In this document: positions 50,542-59,210 of the stretch, piece after piece
Layout: every line of letters starts with the position of its first letter
Position numbering within the stretch: the stretch's first letter is position 1
DNA from: JAWLHU01 sp049325315
GTDB lineage: Bacteria; Bacillota; Sulfobacillia; Symbiobacteriales; Symbiobacteriaceae
NCBI GenBank assembly: GCA_049325315.1
Contig: JBMONB010000114.1
Coordinates: 1-64,000, forward strand
Direction: 5' to 3'
Length of the DNA stretch: 64,000 nt
Translations under genes and position numbers: made by a program
Notes under the pieces: generated by a model
Told to the model about the DNA's origin: nothing
The model's database searches: none
Seen by the model: only the letters and a program-made list of their open reading frames with translations

Positions 50542-52521
50542 TTGTTGCGTAGGGGAATCGGGCGCCGGTTTCTGGTTCTGATTGCGGCTTCGCTCCTCTT
50601 GTTCGGCATCATTCGTCCCGTGAGTGGATCGTCTCACATGTTCACGATCACCTCGCCGACCGCTTCGAGCTACTGGTATCCCGGCTCTACGGTGAATATC
50701 ACCTGGACCGGCGGGAGCGGCTCCACCCTCGTCAACCTGAGCCTGGTGGACGTGAACGCCTGGACGGTTTATACGGGCATCGCCGGTTCGGTGCCCAACA
50801 ACGGCAGCTTCACCTGGACGGTCCCCCAAAGCGTTCCGCCCGGGACGTACCTGGTTTACATCGAAAATGTGGAACGGACCGTCTGGGCCTACGGGCAGAA
50901 CTTCCAGATCAAGCCTGCCAAGAAGAAGGTGGACCTGGAGATCGTCAAGAAGCCGGAGAGTCCGCTGCAGGCCGGTCAGAACGGCGCCTACCTGCTGACG
51001 GTCTCCAACCTCGGCTCGGGAACAGCCCCCGGCCCGATCGTCGTAACCGACACCCTCGGCTCAGGCCTGACCTTCGTCTCCGCCACCGGCAGCGGCTGGA
51101 CCTGCTCCAACAGCGGGCAGACCGTCACCTGCACCCACCCGGGGCCGGTTGCCCCCAATACCTCGCTGCCGATGATTGTGATCACGGTCAGCGTGGCTGA
51201 TGACGTCGAGAAGGTGGCGAACTGCGCCTCGGTCATGGTCGAAGGGTCGCAGGATGCCAACCCGGACAATAACCTGAGCTGCGTCGGCACACCGGTGGAG
51301 CCGCCGAAGGCCGGTTCCATCTGCGGCTTCAAGTACGAGGACAAGAACGGCAACGGGGTGCAGGACCCCGGCGAGGCGCTGCTGCCAGGGTGGACGATCC
51401 TGCTGCTCGACGATGCGGGCAACGTGGTCGCGACCGTTGTGACAGACGCCGACGGCCAGTACTGCTTCACAGGGGTGCCCATGGGCACCTACACCGTGGA
51501 GGAGGTCAACCAGCCCGGCTGGGCCCAGACCCAGCCGTCGCCCGGGCCCTACACGGTCACGCTCACGGCGGAGAAGCCCGACGACAAGGGCTACGCCTTC
51601 GGCAACCGGCCGGCTGAGGAGCCGGGCCAAATCTGCGGCGTCAAGTTCCAGGACAAAAATGGCAACGGCGTGCAAGATGGAGGCGAGCCCGGGCTTGCGG
51701 GCTGGACCATTCAGATGCTCGATGCGGCGGGCAACGTGGTCGCCAGCGTGGTCTCCGGCAAGGGTGGCACCTTCTGCTTTACGGAGGTCAAGCCCGGCAC
51801 CTATACCTTTGCCGAGGTGATGCAGCCCAACTGGACCCAGACCTACCCGGCGGCGCCGGGGACCTACACGGTTACAGTGGGCCCGGGTCCAAACGATCAG
51901 CCCCTGATCTTCGGGAACCGCCCTGGCAAGGACCCGTGCTGCCTCACCTTCGCCTTCCCGGCCGGCCGCAGCGACTCCTTTGCCACCGCCGACGGCCTGG
52001 AGGCGGCCTCTCCCAGCCAGGCCCTGACCGCCTCGCTTTCGGGTACGACCTCGGCGGTCTTCGACGGGACCGTGATGAACCTATTCTTCGCCCACACCTT
52101 CACCCTGCCTGTCGGCAACTGCATCCGCTCCGCCCGCCTCGACTTCCGGGCCCGGCCTATCGGCTCGTGGAGCCAGGTGGCGAACGATACCATGGGGCTG
52201 AAGTTCACCGGCGTGAGCGGCAGCCCGACCTGGTCCAGCTATTTCGGCTCGGGGAACTCCTCCCCCGGACTGCTCCCGAATCCCTGGAAGCTGCCGAACT
52301 ACGGCTCGGGCCAGTTCTTCAGCCTCGATCTCAGCAACCTGCCCGGCGGCACCAACCTGCTGGCCGACCTGGAGGCCAACCGATTCCTTGATTTCTACGT
52401 GCAAGATGACACCGCCGTCGACTTCCTGCGGCTGACGGTAGAGTTCTGCGAGTGCGAGGAGGATTCGGGCGGAAAGACCGACGCCGTCCCCGCCCCGGCA
52501 CCCTTGCCGACGAGGCCGTAG
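50542..52521 (+). CDS. Secreted protein with DUF11 and SdrD-B-type domains
   Basis: A ~659-residue exported protein. Signal helix RFLVLIAASLLLFGIIRP. Residues ~35-130 resemble a Ser-Thr-rich/Kre9-type domain (TSPTASSYWYPGSTVNITW). A DUF11 repeat follows (LEIVKKPESPLQAGQNGAYLLTVSNLG), then two SdrD B-like/carboxypeptidase-regulatory-like repeats with DKNGNGVQDPGE and DKNGNGVQDGGE calcium-binding loops (about 255-470). The C-terminal ~180 residues are unrecognised and end in a Glu/Cys cluster and a Pro-rich tail. No SLH domain, LPXTG or membrane anchor is visible. A GGAGGTGG site (50529-50536) points to TTG 50542, not to the GTG 50533 inside it. Probably a surface or matrix protein. Confidence 0.82.
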   Translation: MLRRGIGRRFLVLIAASLLLFGIIRPVSGSSHMFTITSPTASSYWYPGSTVNITWTGGSGSTLVNLSLVDVNAWTVYTGIAGSVPNNGSFTWTVPQSVPPGTYLVYIENVERTVWAYGQNFQIKPAKKKVDLEIVKKPESPLQAGQNGAYLLTVSNLGSGTAPGPIVVTDTLGSGLTFVSATGSGWTCSNSGQTVTCTHPGPVAPNTSLPMIVITVSVADDVEKVANCASVMVEGSQDANPDNNLSCVGTPVEPPKAGSICGFKYEDKNGNGVQDPGEALLPGWTILLLDDAGNVVATVVTDADGQYCFTGVPMGTYTVEEVNQPGWAQTQPSPGPYTVTLTAEKPDDKGYAFGNRPAEEPGQICGVKFQDKNGNGVQDGGEPGLAGWTIQMLDAAGNVVASVVSGKGGTFCFTEVKPGTYTFAEVMQPNWTQTYPAAPGTYTVTVGPGPNDQPLIFGNRPGKDPCCLTFAFPAGRSDSFATADGLEAASPSQALTASLSGTTSAVFDGTVMNLFFAHTFTLPVGNCIRSARLDFRARPIGSWSQVANDTMGLKFTGVSGSPTWSSYFGSGNSSPGLLPNPWKLPNYGSGQFFSLDLSNLPGGTNLLADLEANRFLDFYVQDDTAVDFLRLTVEFCECEEDSGGKTDAVPAPAPLPTRP

Positions 52522-52538
52522 CCCGGCGCCCTGTAGCT

Positions 52539-52569
52539 GTTACCTCGCTGTTACCTCCTGCCTTACCCT
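52539..52569 (+). promoter_or_regulatory. SARP-type direct-repeat box before CoA-transferase copy 2
   Basis: GTTACCT occurs twice, 11 bp apart (52539-52545 and 52550-52556). TACCCT (52564-52569) is a weak -10 at 7 bp. A further CTTACC overlaps it. The predicted start of transcription is then about 18 nt before ATG 52594, with the ribosome site in the short leader. Confidence 0.5.
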
Positions 52570-52593
52570 TAAAGCTGTAAGGGGGGCGGGAGC

Positions 52594-53904
52594 ATGCTCA
52601 CCGAGAAGTGGCAGAAGATGTACCGCGAAAAGCTGATCAGCCTCGACGATGCGGTCAGCCACGTGAAGTCGGGTGACCGCATCGGCGTGGGCATGGTGGC
52701 GGCAGAGCCGCCGGGCCTGCTGGGCCGGCTGCACACCATTGCCGATCGGGTGGAAGATGTGAGCGTCTTTGCCGCCCTGCTGGTCGGCAACTACGAGTGG
52801 GTCCGAAGCCCGGCCTACAAGGGGCGCTTCCTGCACCAGGCCTGGTTTTACGGCGACACCGCCCGCAAGGCCCACGCCAGCCACCAGGGGGCGACCATGA
52901 TCCCCAACAACCTGCACCGGGCTGGGCGGGACCGCTACGAGACCGCCCCGCTGAACGTGCTCTTCACCACCGTCTCCCCTATGGACAAGCACGGCTACTT
53001 CTCGCTCTCCCTTTCCACCGTCTTCGAAAACTGGGTGCTGCGGAGCGCCGACCTGGTGGTGGTGGAGGTGAACGAGAACACCCCCCGCACCTTTGGCGAC
53101 ACCGCCCTGCACATCTCGCAGGTCGACTGGGTGGTGGAGAACCACGTGCCCGTCTTCGAGATGCCGAACATCACCCCCGGCCCGGAGGAAGAGGCAATCG
53201 CCGGCTACGTGGCCGACCTGGTGGAAGACGGCGCCACCATTCAGCTCGGCATCGGGGGCATTCCCAACGCCGTGGCGACCTTCCTGCGGCACAAGCGGGA
53301 GCTGGGCGTCCACACCGAGATGATCGTCGACGCCATGTGCGACCTGTACGAGGCGGGCGTGATCACCAACAGCCGCAAGACGATCAACCGGGGCAAGACC
53401 GTAGGCTGCTTTGCCGCCGGCAGCCGCCGTCTCTACGACTGGCTGGACAACAACCCGGCCATTGAGATCCGCGACGGCAACTACACCAACGACCCCTGCG
53501 TGCTGGCGCAGAACCACAAGATGACCTCCATCAACACCGCCATCTCGATCGACCTGACAGGCCAGGTCTGCTCCGAGTCGCTCGGCCCGGTCCAGTACTC
53601 GGGCACCGGCGGCCAGCGGGATACCCACGTGGGCGCCTACATGAGCCCCGGGGGCAAAGGGATCATCTGCCTGCGCTCCACGGCCAGGAACGGCACCATC
53701 TCCACCATCTCCCCGACCCTCGCCCCCGGCTCGGCGGTCAGCCTGAGCCGCAACGAGGTGGACTACGTGGTGACCGAGTACGGCGTGGCCCACCTGCGGG
53801 GCCGCTCAATCCACGAGCGAGCCGCAGCCCTGATTCGCATTGCGCACCCGAGCTTCCGCGACCAGCTGAAGGAGGAGGCGGAGCGGTACGGGTGGCTGCC
53901 ATAG
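52594..53904 (+). CDS. Acetyl-CoA hydrolase/4-hydroxybutyrate CoA-transferase family protein, copy 2
   Basis: A 436-residue paralog of the protein at 30822, nearly identical in long stretches (for example MTSINTAISIDLTGQVCSES). It has LGIGGIPNAV, Glu242 in GVHTEMIVDAM, GPVQYSGTGGQRD and VTEYGVAHLRGRS. It lacks the short C-terminal extension of copy 1. ATG 52594 follows AAGGGGGGCGG. It stands alone between the secreted-protein gene and a terminator, rather than beside a KAS III-like gene, and has its own SARP-type box. Confidence 0.88.
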   Translation: MLTEKWQKMYREKLISLDDAVSHVKSGDRIGVGMVAAEPPGLLGRLHTIADRVEDVSVFAALLVGNYEWVRSPAYKGRFLHQAWFYGDTARKAHASHQGATMIPNNLHRAGRDRYETAPLNVLFTTVSPMDKHGYFSLSLSTVFENWVLRSADLVVVEVNENTPRTFGDTALHISQVDWVVENHVPVFEMPNITPGPEEEAIAGYVADLVEDGATIQLGIGGIPNAVATFLRHKRELGVHTEMIVDAMCDLYEAGVITNSRKTINRGKTVGCFAAGSRRLYDWLDNNPAIEIRDGNYTNDPCVLAQNHKMTSINTAISIDLTGQVCSESLGPVQYSGTGGQRDTHVGAYMSPGGKGIICLRSTARNGTISTISPTLAPGSAVSLSRNEVDYVVTEYGVAHLRGRSIHERAAALIRIAHPSFRDQLKEEAERYGWLP

Positions 53905-53920
53905 AGGCGAGTCCGCCAGG

Positions 53921-53953
53921 CCCGGTGCTAAGTGCGCCGGGTCTTCCGTTTTA
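53921..53953 (+). terminator. Terminator after CoA-transferase copy 2
   Basis: CCCGGTGC (53921-53928) pairs with GCGCCGGG (53934-53941), followed by TCTTCCGTTTTA. Confidence 0.8.
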
Positions 53954-53971
53954 TGGTCTGGTCAATTTTGA

Positions 53972-54093
53972 ACCGCAGATTACGCAGATTAAATACAGTG
54001 ATTACGCAGATTAAAACATCATATATTGTTTGGTTTCTGACAGATTCATCTTGGTGATCTGTGTAATCATGAAAAAGCTGCGTAATCTGTGGT
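53972..54093. repeat. AT-rich palindromic element with internal direct repeats
   Basis: Terminal inverted repeats ACCGCAGATTACGCAG (53972-53987) and CTGCGTAATCTGTGGT (54078-54093) match at 15 of 16 positions. Inside, GATTACGCAGATTAAA occurs at 53978-53993 and 54000-54015. The element is far more AT-rich than its surroundings and has no coding sequence. It looks like a MITE/REP-type dispersed repeat inserted between a gene's terminator and the promoter of the next regulator. No target-site duplication is evident. Confidence 0.6.
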
Positions 54094-54207
54094 AAAATTC
54101 CATCCACCCCTCCACTTCTGCTTTTCCCATCTACCCTAAGAAGGCACAACCGTTTTGCAGTCGAACTAGTATTGCATGGCGAAATTCCGGGTCGGGAAGT
54201 GGGATGC

Positions 54208-57200
54208 GTGAAAGAGGGACCGCTGCTCTTTACCAAGTTTGTCCCGCCGGCGACGGCGAAGGATGTCATCTGGGTGGAGAGCTTCCTTCACAAGATGCAG
54301 CAGGCGGAGCGGTACGGGGTGATCCTGGTGCGGGCAGGGGCGGGCTACGGCAAGTCGACCATGCTCAGCGCCTACTTTTCTCGCGCTCGCCTGGAGCACT
54401 TCTGGCTGACGCTGACCGAGGAAGATGCCGAGCTGGCGGTCTTCCTGGAGAACCTGATTCATGCGGTTCGGAGCCGGCGGCCCCGGGCGCTGGCCGAGGC
54501 AGGGCGCATCCTTCGGGAGAGCGAGGACCTGAACCGCTCCTGGAAGTTCATTCTGAACGCCCTGATCAACGAGCTGCATGGGATGGGCGAGGAGGACCTC
54601 TACCTGGTGATCGAGGACTGCCACCTGGTGCAGGAGGCGACGGAGATCAACCGGGCGCTGGAATACCTGCTCCGGCACAGCCCGCCCACCCTGCGGGTGG
54701 TGTTGACCTCCCGCTACCCCTTCACCTTCCTGCCGGTCAGCGAGTGGAAGCTGAAGGGGCGGCTGCTCCTGGTCGACGAGGAGGATCTGGCCTTCGACGA
54801 GCGGGAGATCAGCCAGTTCATGCGCGCCCGCAAGAACCGGAAGCTCTCCCGCCAGGAGGCGGCGGCGATACGCGAGGTGACCGAGGGCTGGCCGATTGCG
54901 GTGGAGATGATCGCCGGGGCGGTCACCGAGTCGGAGCCGCTGGAGATGGTGCTGGCCGACATGCGGGCCAGCGCCGGCGACCTCTTCTCCTTCCTCGCCG
55001 CCGATGTGCTGGAACGGCTGCCGGCGGAGCTGCGGGAGTTTGTGCTGCGGGCGGCCACCCTGCACAGTTTGAACGAGGCGGTCTGCACCGCCCTCTTTGG
55101 CGACCAGGCCCGCCACTTCCTGACCGAAGCGCTGCAGCGGGGGGCCCTCCTCCAGGACTACGGGCGCGGGAACTACGGGTTTCACCGGCTCTTCCGGGAC
55201 TTTCTGCTGTACACGGCGGAGCTGGAGGGGGTCGACGTGGCCGGGCTGCGCCGCCAGGCGGCCGACTACTACCTGGCGCAGGGGCTCCGGGAGGAGGCGG
55301 TGGAGTACATGCTGGAGGGCGGGGCGCACCAGGAGGCGGCCCGGCTGATTCTCCAGCTCGCCCCCGAGATGCTCCAGCACGCCCGCTTCCAGACGGTGCT
55401 GCACTGGCTCCACTCCCTGCCCCAGGAGGTCTACGCGGCGACCCCCGCCGTCTACCTGCTGCGGGGCGATATCAAGCGGACGCTGAGCGGCTTTCACGAG
55501 GCGTTGGCGGTCTATGAGGAGGCAGAGCGGCTCTACCGGCAGCAGGACGACCAGCACGGGGTCTCCGAGGTGCTGATGCGCAAGGCGCTGGTCTTCCTGG
55601 ACACCGTCAACCCGGCCAAGGCGGAGCCGCTTCTCATGCGGGCGCTGCAGATCAAGGAGGGGCTGCGCCGGGCGCAGACCCAGCCGCTGCTCACCCTGAT
55701 CGCTGAGAACAAGGTGAACCAGGGCCGCCTGGAGCAGGCCCGCCAGATCGTGGAGCGGCAGAAGCAGCAGGGGGCGGAGCCCGGGGCGCTGGTGGAGGCC
55801 CGGCTGCTGCTGCGTCTGGGCCGGCTCACCGAGGCGGTCGCCTTTATCGAGGAGCGGCTGGCCAACCCCGACTATTTACATGATGAACAGCCCAAGGCGC
55901 ACCGGGAGCTGCGCCTGGTGCTCTCCCTGCTCTATAACCTGATGGGCCGGCGCAACCAGGAGTCGATGGAGCTGGCCCGGGAGGTGCTGCTCACCTCCCA
56001 GCGGGTTGGCTCCCGCTTCACTGAGTCGGTGGCGAACTCGCGGCTGGGCCACGCCCACCTGACCGATGGCGACCTGGAGCGGGCGATCGGCTACTACCGG
56101 GAGGCCGCCCGGCTCTCCGACAATATCCGGGTGCAGCGGGCCAAGGGAGAGCCCCACTGGGGGCTGACACTGGCCTACGCCTACCTGGGCGATGAGGAGA
56201 ACTGCCGCCTCTACGCCGACTCGGGCACCGCCATCTGCATGGAGGCGAACGACCTCTGGCTGGCCGCTATGGTCCGCATGGCCCGGGGCGTGGGGCTCTA
56301 TGTACAGGGCGCCTGCGCCGACGCCCTGGAGACGCTCCGCTCGGCCCGCATGATGCTCCGGCAGGCGGGCGACGAGCACCACCTGGCGGTGGGGCTGCTC
56401 TGGGAGGCGCTGACCATCTGGCGGATGGGGGACACCGCGCTCTTTCGCACCGCGGCCGAGGAGCTGGCAGCGGCGCTCCGGCTACGTCCCAGCACCTTCG
56501 TGCTCCAGCGCCGGCACCTGTGGAGCCCCCGGGACCTGGGCGAGCTGAAGCGCTTCCTCATCGCCTGCCGGGAGGAGGCGGGGGTCGACCTGGGTGGCCC
56601 GAGCGGCCCCTACCACCCCGGCTATACCCTGAACGTGAGAACCCTGGGCGAGTTCGGCGTCAGCCGGGGCAGCGAAGCGGTCACCCCTCAGGAGTGGACC
56701 CGCGACAAGGCGAAGCGCCTCTTTCAGATCATGCTCTCCCGCCGGGGGCAGTACCTCTCGCGGGATTACCTGATCGACACCCTCTGGCCCGACAAGACCC
56801 GGGAGCTGGGGGCCAAGAACCTGAAGGTGACGCTCTCCACCCTGAACACGATTCTGGAGCCCCGCCGCCCGGAGGAGACGGCCCACTTCGTCATTCGCTC
56901 CGGTGACCGCTACGGCCTGATCGACGTCGACTCCCTTCAGGTCGATGGCGACCGCTTTGCCGTGCTGGCGAACCGGGGGCTGGCCTACGCCCGCCGGGGA
57001 ATGGAGGCGCATGCGGCGGAGCGCCTTGAGCAAGCGCTTGCTTTGTATACCGGCGACTTCCTGGAGGATGCGGTCTACGAGGAGTGGGCGGCCGCGGAGC
57101 GGGAGCGGCTGCGCCGGCTCTACCTGGAGGCGGCGGAGGCGATGGCGCAGATTCACCTGACCGGCGGGCGCTACGCGGAGTGCCTGGCGCTCTGCGAGCA

Positions 57201-57390
57201 GATCCTGGCGAAGGACAACTGCTGGGAGAACGCCTACCGGCTCATGATTCTCTGCCATGCCCGAGCGGGGGAGAAGGCCCGTGCGGTGCAGGTCTACCAG
57301 CAGTGCAAGCAGGTCCTTCACGAGACGCTGGGCGTCCGCCCCTCGCAGGAGACGGTGACGCTGCTAAAAGAATCGATCAAGGGGTTATAG
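54208..57390 (+). CDS. Large ATPase-TPR regulator with SARP-type (wHTH-BTAD) C-terminus, copy 2
   Basis: A 1060-residue paralog of the regulator at 22462, with the same layout: STAND/MalT-like ATPase with Walker A GAGYGKST (Lys49) and Walker B-like LYLVIEDCHLV, then TPR-rich helices (about 350-790), an OmpR-like winged helix from ~805 (LNVRTLGEFGV, KAKRLFQIMLS, DTLWPD) and a BTAD domain from ~900 (ALALYTGDFLEDAVYEEWAAAERERL). I use GTG 54208, which has GGAAGTGGGA just upstream; the in-frame TTG 54172 lacks a site. The palindromic repeat lies in its upstream region. The histidine phosphatase gene starts 4 nt downstream. It is a candidate activator for the GTAAC-type boxes nearby. Confidence 0.88.
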   Translation: MKEGPLLFTKFVPPATAKDVIWVESFLHKMQQAERYGVILVRAGAGYGKSTMLSAYFSRARLEHFWLTLTEEDAELAVFLENLIHAVRSRRPRALAEAGRILRESEDLNRSWKFILNALINELHGMGEEDLYLVIEDCHLVQEATEINRALEYLLRHSPPTLRVVLTSRYPFTFLPVSEWKLKGRLLLVDEEDLAFDEREISQFMRARKNRKLSRQEAAAIREVTEGWPIAVEMIAGAVTESEPLEMVLADMRASAGDLFSFLAADVLERLPAELREFVLRAATLHSLNEAVCTALFGDQARHFLTEALQRGALLQDYGRGNYGFHRLFRDFLLYTAELEGVDVAGLRRQAADYYLAQGLREEAVEYMLEGGAHQEAARLILQLAPEMLQHARFQTVLHWLHSLPQEVYAATPAVYLLRGDIKRTLSGFHEALAVYEEAERLYRQQDDQHGVSEVLMRKALVFLDTVNPAKAEPLLMRALQIKEGLRRAQTQPLLTLIAENKVNQGRLEQARQIVERQKQQGAEPGALVEARLLLRLGRLTEAVAFIEERLANPDYLHDEQPKAHRELRLVLSLLYNLMGRRNQESMELAREVLLTSQRVGSRFTESVANSRLGHAHLTDGDLERAIGYYREAARLSDNIRVQRAKGEPHWGLTLAYAYLGDEENCRLYADSGTAICMEANDLWLAAMVRMARGVGLYVQGACADALETLRSARMMLRQAGDEHHLAVGLLWEALTIWRMGDTALFRTAAEELAAALRLRPSTFVLQRRHLWSPRDLGELKRFLIACREEAGVDLGGPSGPYHPGYTLNVRTLGEFGVSRGSEAVTPQEWTRDKAKRLFQIMLSRRGQYLSRDYLIDTLWPDKTRELGAKNLKVTLSTLNTILEPRRPEETAHFVIRSGDRYGLIDVDSLQVDGDRFAVLANRGLAYARRGMEAHAAERLEQALALYTGDFLEDAVYEEWAAAERERLRRLYLEAAEAMAQIHLTGGRYAECLALCEQILAKDNCWENAYRLMILCHARAGEKARAVQVYQQCKQVLHETLGVRPSQETVTLLKESIKGL

Positions 57391-57394
57391 CAAC

Positions 57395-57955
57395 ATGTCG
57401 CCCATCTACCTGATCCGGCACGCCGAGGTTCATCCGATTGAGGGGCTGCCCGCTGCCCAGTGGCCCCTGACCGAGCGGGGCCGCCAGCAGGCGGAGGCGA
57501 TCGCAGGGCTCCCGTTCTGGGGCGAGGTCCGGGCGGTCTACAGCAGCCCGGAGGCGAAGGCGATGGAGACCGTCGCCCCCGCCGCCCGCCGGTACCAACT
57601 CCCGGTCACCCCGGTCGATGACCTGCGGGAGCTGGAGCGGACCCCGGGACTCCACCCCGACTACCACGCCGCGGTCGCCGCCTGCTTCGCCGAGCCCGAG
57701 CGCTCCTGCAACGGGGGCTGGGAGCCGGCAGGGGCTGCCCGGCGGCGGATCACGGAGGCGATCGCGCAGATCGCCCGGCAAGAGGGGCCGGTGGCCGTGG
57801 TCTCCCACGGCCTGGTCTATGCCCTCTTCCTGGCGGGGCTCAATGGCTGCCCGGCGCCGACGGTTCCCGAGTGGCGGGCGATCCCCATGCCGGGCTGGGC
57901 GGTGGTGGACCTGACCACCCGGCAGGTGATGCACCCCTTCAGCCCGGTGGTGTAA
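57395..57955 (+). CDS. Histidine phosphatase family (phosphoglycerate mutase-like) protein
   Basis: A 186-residue member of the histidine phosphatase clan with the phospho-accepting His9 in LIRHAEVH (RHAE instead of RHGE), YSSPEAKAMETVAP and the second His in VVSHGLVYALF. The substrate is unknown; small-molecule phosphates such as sugar or alpha-ribazole phosphates are typical. It starts 4 nt after the regulator gene and is probably cotranscribed. Its stop codon lies inside the SARP-type box of the next gene. Confidence 0.83.
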   Translation: MSPIYLIRHAEVHPIEGLPAAQWPLTERGRQQAEAIAGLPFWGEVRAVYSSPEAKAMETVAPAARRYQLPVTPVDDLRELERTPGLHPDYHAAVAACFAEPERSCNGGWEPAGAARRRITEAIAQIARQEGPVAVVSHGLVYALFLAGLNGCPAPTVPEWRAIPMPGWAVVDLTTRQVMHPFSPVV

Positions 57956-57983
57956 CTCGGCTGTTACTCTAACCGGGTAGGCT
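57952..57983 (+). promoter_or_regulatory. SARP-type direct-repeat box and -10 of KAS III-2
   Basis: GTAACTC (57952-57958) and GTTACTC (57963-57969) start 11 bp apart. TAGGCT (57978-57983), a weak -10, begins exactly 8 bp after the second. The first repeat overlaps the TAA stop of the preceding gene. No -35 hexamer is present. Confidence 0.58.
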
Positions 57984-58021
57984 GGAGCGGAAGGCACGAA
58001 CCGGTAGAGGGGGATGCGGAG

Positions 58022-59041
58022 ATGGCGCTGGAGCTTGTCCCGGTCGGACTGCTTGACTTTGAGATCTACCTGCCGGACCGGTTTATCACCGCGGCCGATA
58101 TCGCCGCGGAATCGAAGATTCCCGAGCAGGTGATCCGCGAGAAGTTTGGCATTAACCAAAAGCCGGTGGGCGGCCCCGATGATCACTGCGTGTCGATGGC
58201 GACCGTGGCGGCCCGGCGGCTGTTGACACGCACGGGGATCCGTCCCGAGGAGATCGACCTGATCATCTACCCCGGCGAGGAGTACAAGGAATATATCTGC
58301 TGGACCGGGGCGATCAAGATCCAGAAGGAGTTGGGCGCCGACCGCTGCTGGGCCTTCGACCTGCCCTACCGCTGCGCCGCCACCTCCCTGGCGCTGAAGG
58401 TGGCCAAGGATCTCATGCAGGTCAACCCCGAGCTGAAGACGGTCCTGATCGCCGGCGGCAACACCAACGCCTATATGGTCAACTACCAGGACCCGAACTC
58501 CAGCTTCATGTTCGACATGGGCCCGTCGGGCCATGCGGCGATCCTGAAGCGGGGGCAGGAGCAGAACCGGCTGCTGGGCAGCGGGATCGTGACCGAGCCG
58601 GTCTTCGCCGACGATGTGATCCCCCTGCTGGGCGGCACGAAGGTGCCCGTCACCCACGAGGCGGTGGATCAGAAGCTCTGGCAGCTCCAGGTGACCGACC
58701 CGGAGCGAATGAAGAAGGACCTGGCCGAGCGGTCGCTGCCGGCCTTCCTCCGGGCGTGCGACATCGCCCTGGCGGAAAGCGGGCTGACCCGGGCCGATAT
58801 CAACTTCTTCGGCATGGTGCATATCAAGCCATCGGCGCACCAGGCGATCCTCCGCGAGCTGGGCGTGAGCCCCGAGCGGTCGGTCTACCTGAGCGACTAC
58901 GGCCACCTGGGCCACACCGACCCCTACCTCTGCCTCAAGCTGGGCCTGGAGCAGGGCAAGGTGAAGCCGGGGGACAACGTGCTGCTGCTGGGAGCGGGAA
59001 CGGGCTATGCCTTCACGGCTTCCGTCTTCCGCTGGGGCTAG
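58022..59041 (+). CDS. KAS III-like (3-oxoacyl-ACP synthase III family) condensing enzyme, copy 2
   Basis: A 339-residue paralog of the enzyme at 29772. The nucleophile is Cys118 in YRCAATSLA, the first histidine is His267 in GMVHIKPSAHQ and the third triad position is His295 in DYGHLGHTD, where FabH has Asn. The GEEYKEYICWTGAIKIQ region matches copy 1 (GEEYKEYQLWTAGIKTA). ATG 58022 has GAGGGGGA upstream. It stands alone, with its own SARP-type box and a terminator at 59053. A condensing or acyl-transfer role with CoA thioesters is likely, with unknown substrates. Confidence 0.84.
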   Translation: MALELVPVGLLDFEIYLPDRFITAADIAAESKIPEQVIREKFGINQKPVGGPDDHCVSMATVAARRLLTRTGIRPEEIDLIIYPGEEYKEYICWTGAIKIQKELGADRCWAFDLPYRCAATSLALKVAKDLMQVNPELKTVLIAGGNTNAYMVNYQDPNSSFMFDMGPSGHAAILKRGQEQNRLLGSGIVTEPVFADDVIPLLGGTKVPVTHEAVDQKLWQLQVTDPERMKKDLAERSLPAFLRACDIALAESGLTRADINFFGMVHIKPSAHQAILRELGVSPERSVYLSDYGHLGHTDPYLCLKLGLEQGKVKPGDNVLLLGAGTGYAFTASVFRWG

Positions 59042-59052
59042 CGCGCCTGGTT

Positions 59053-59080
59053 GGGCGCCTCGTGTTCGGGGCGCCCTTTT
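59053..59080 (+). terminator. Terminator after KAS III-2
   Basis: GGGCGCC (59053-59059) pairs with GGCGCCC (59070-59076), followed by TTTT. Confidence 0.78.
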
Positions 59081-59133
59081 CACGCCCCGACGCGTAGTGC
59101 TTTCGGCTCATCTTCGGCGTTGATGGCCCCAGG

Positions 59134-59176
59134 GTAACTCTCGTGTAACTGTGTCGCAACTGATCGTGGATACCAT
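59134..59176 (+). promoter_or_regulatory. SARP-type direct-repeat box and -10 of the hydrolase-SDR-thiolase operon
   Basis: Three heptamers start exactly 11 bp apart: GTAACTC (59134-59140), GTAACTG (59145-59151) and GCAACTG (59156-59162). TACCAT (59171-59176), a plausible -10, begins exactly 8 bp after the last. There is no -35 hexamer at the usual distance. This is the clearest box in the window. Confidence 0.75.
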
Positions 59177-59210
59177 CTTCTTAAGCGGCTTTCGGGGAGG
59201 GATTGCTTCG

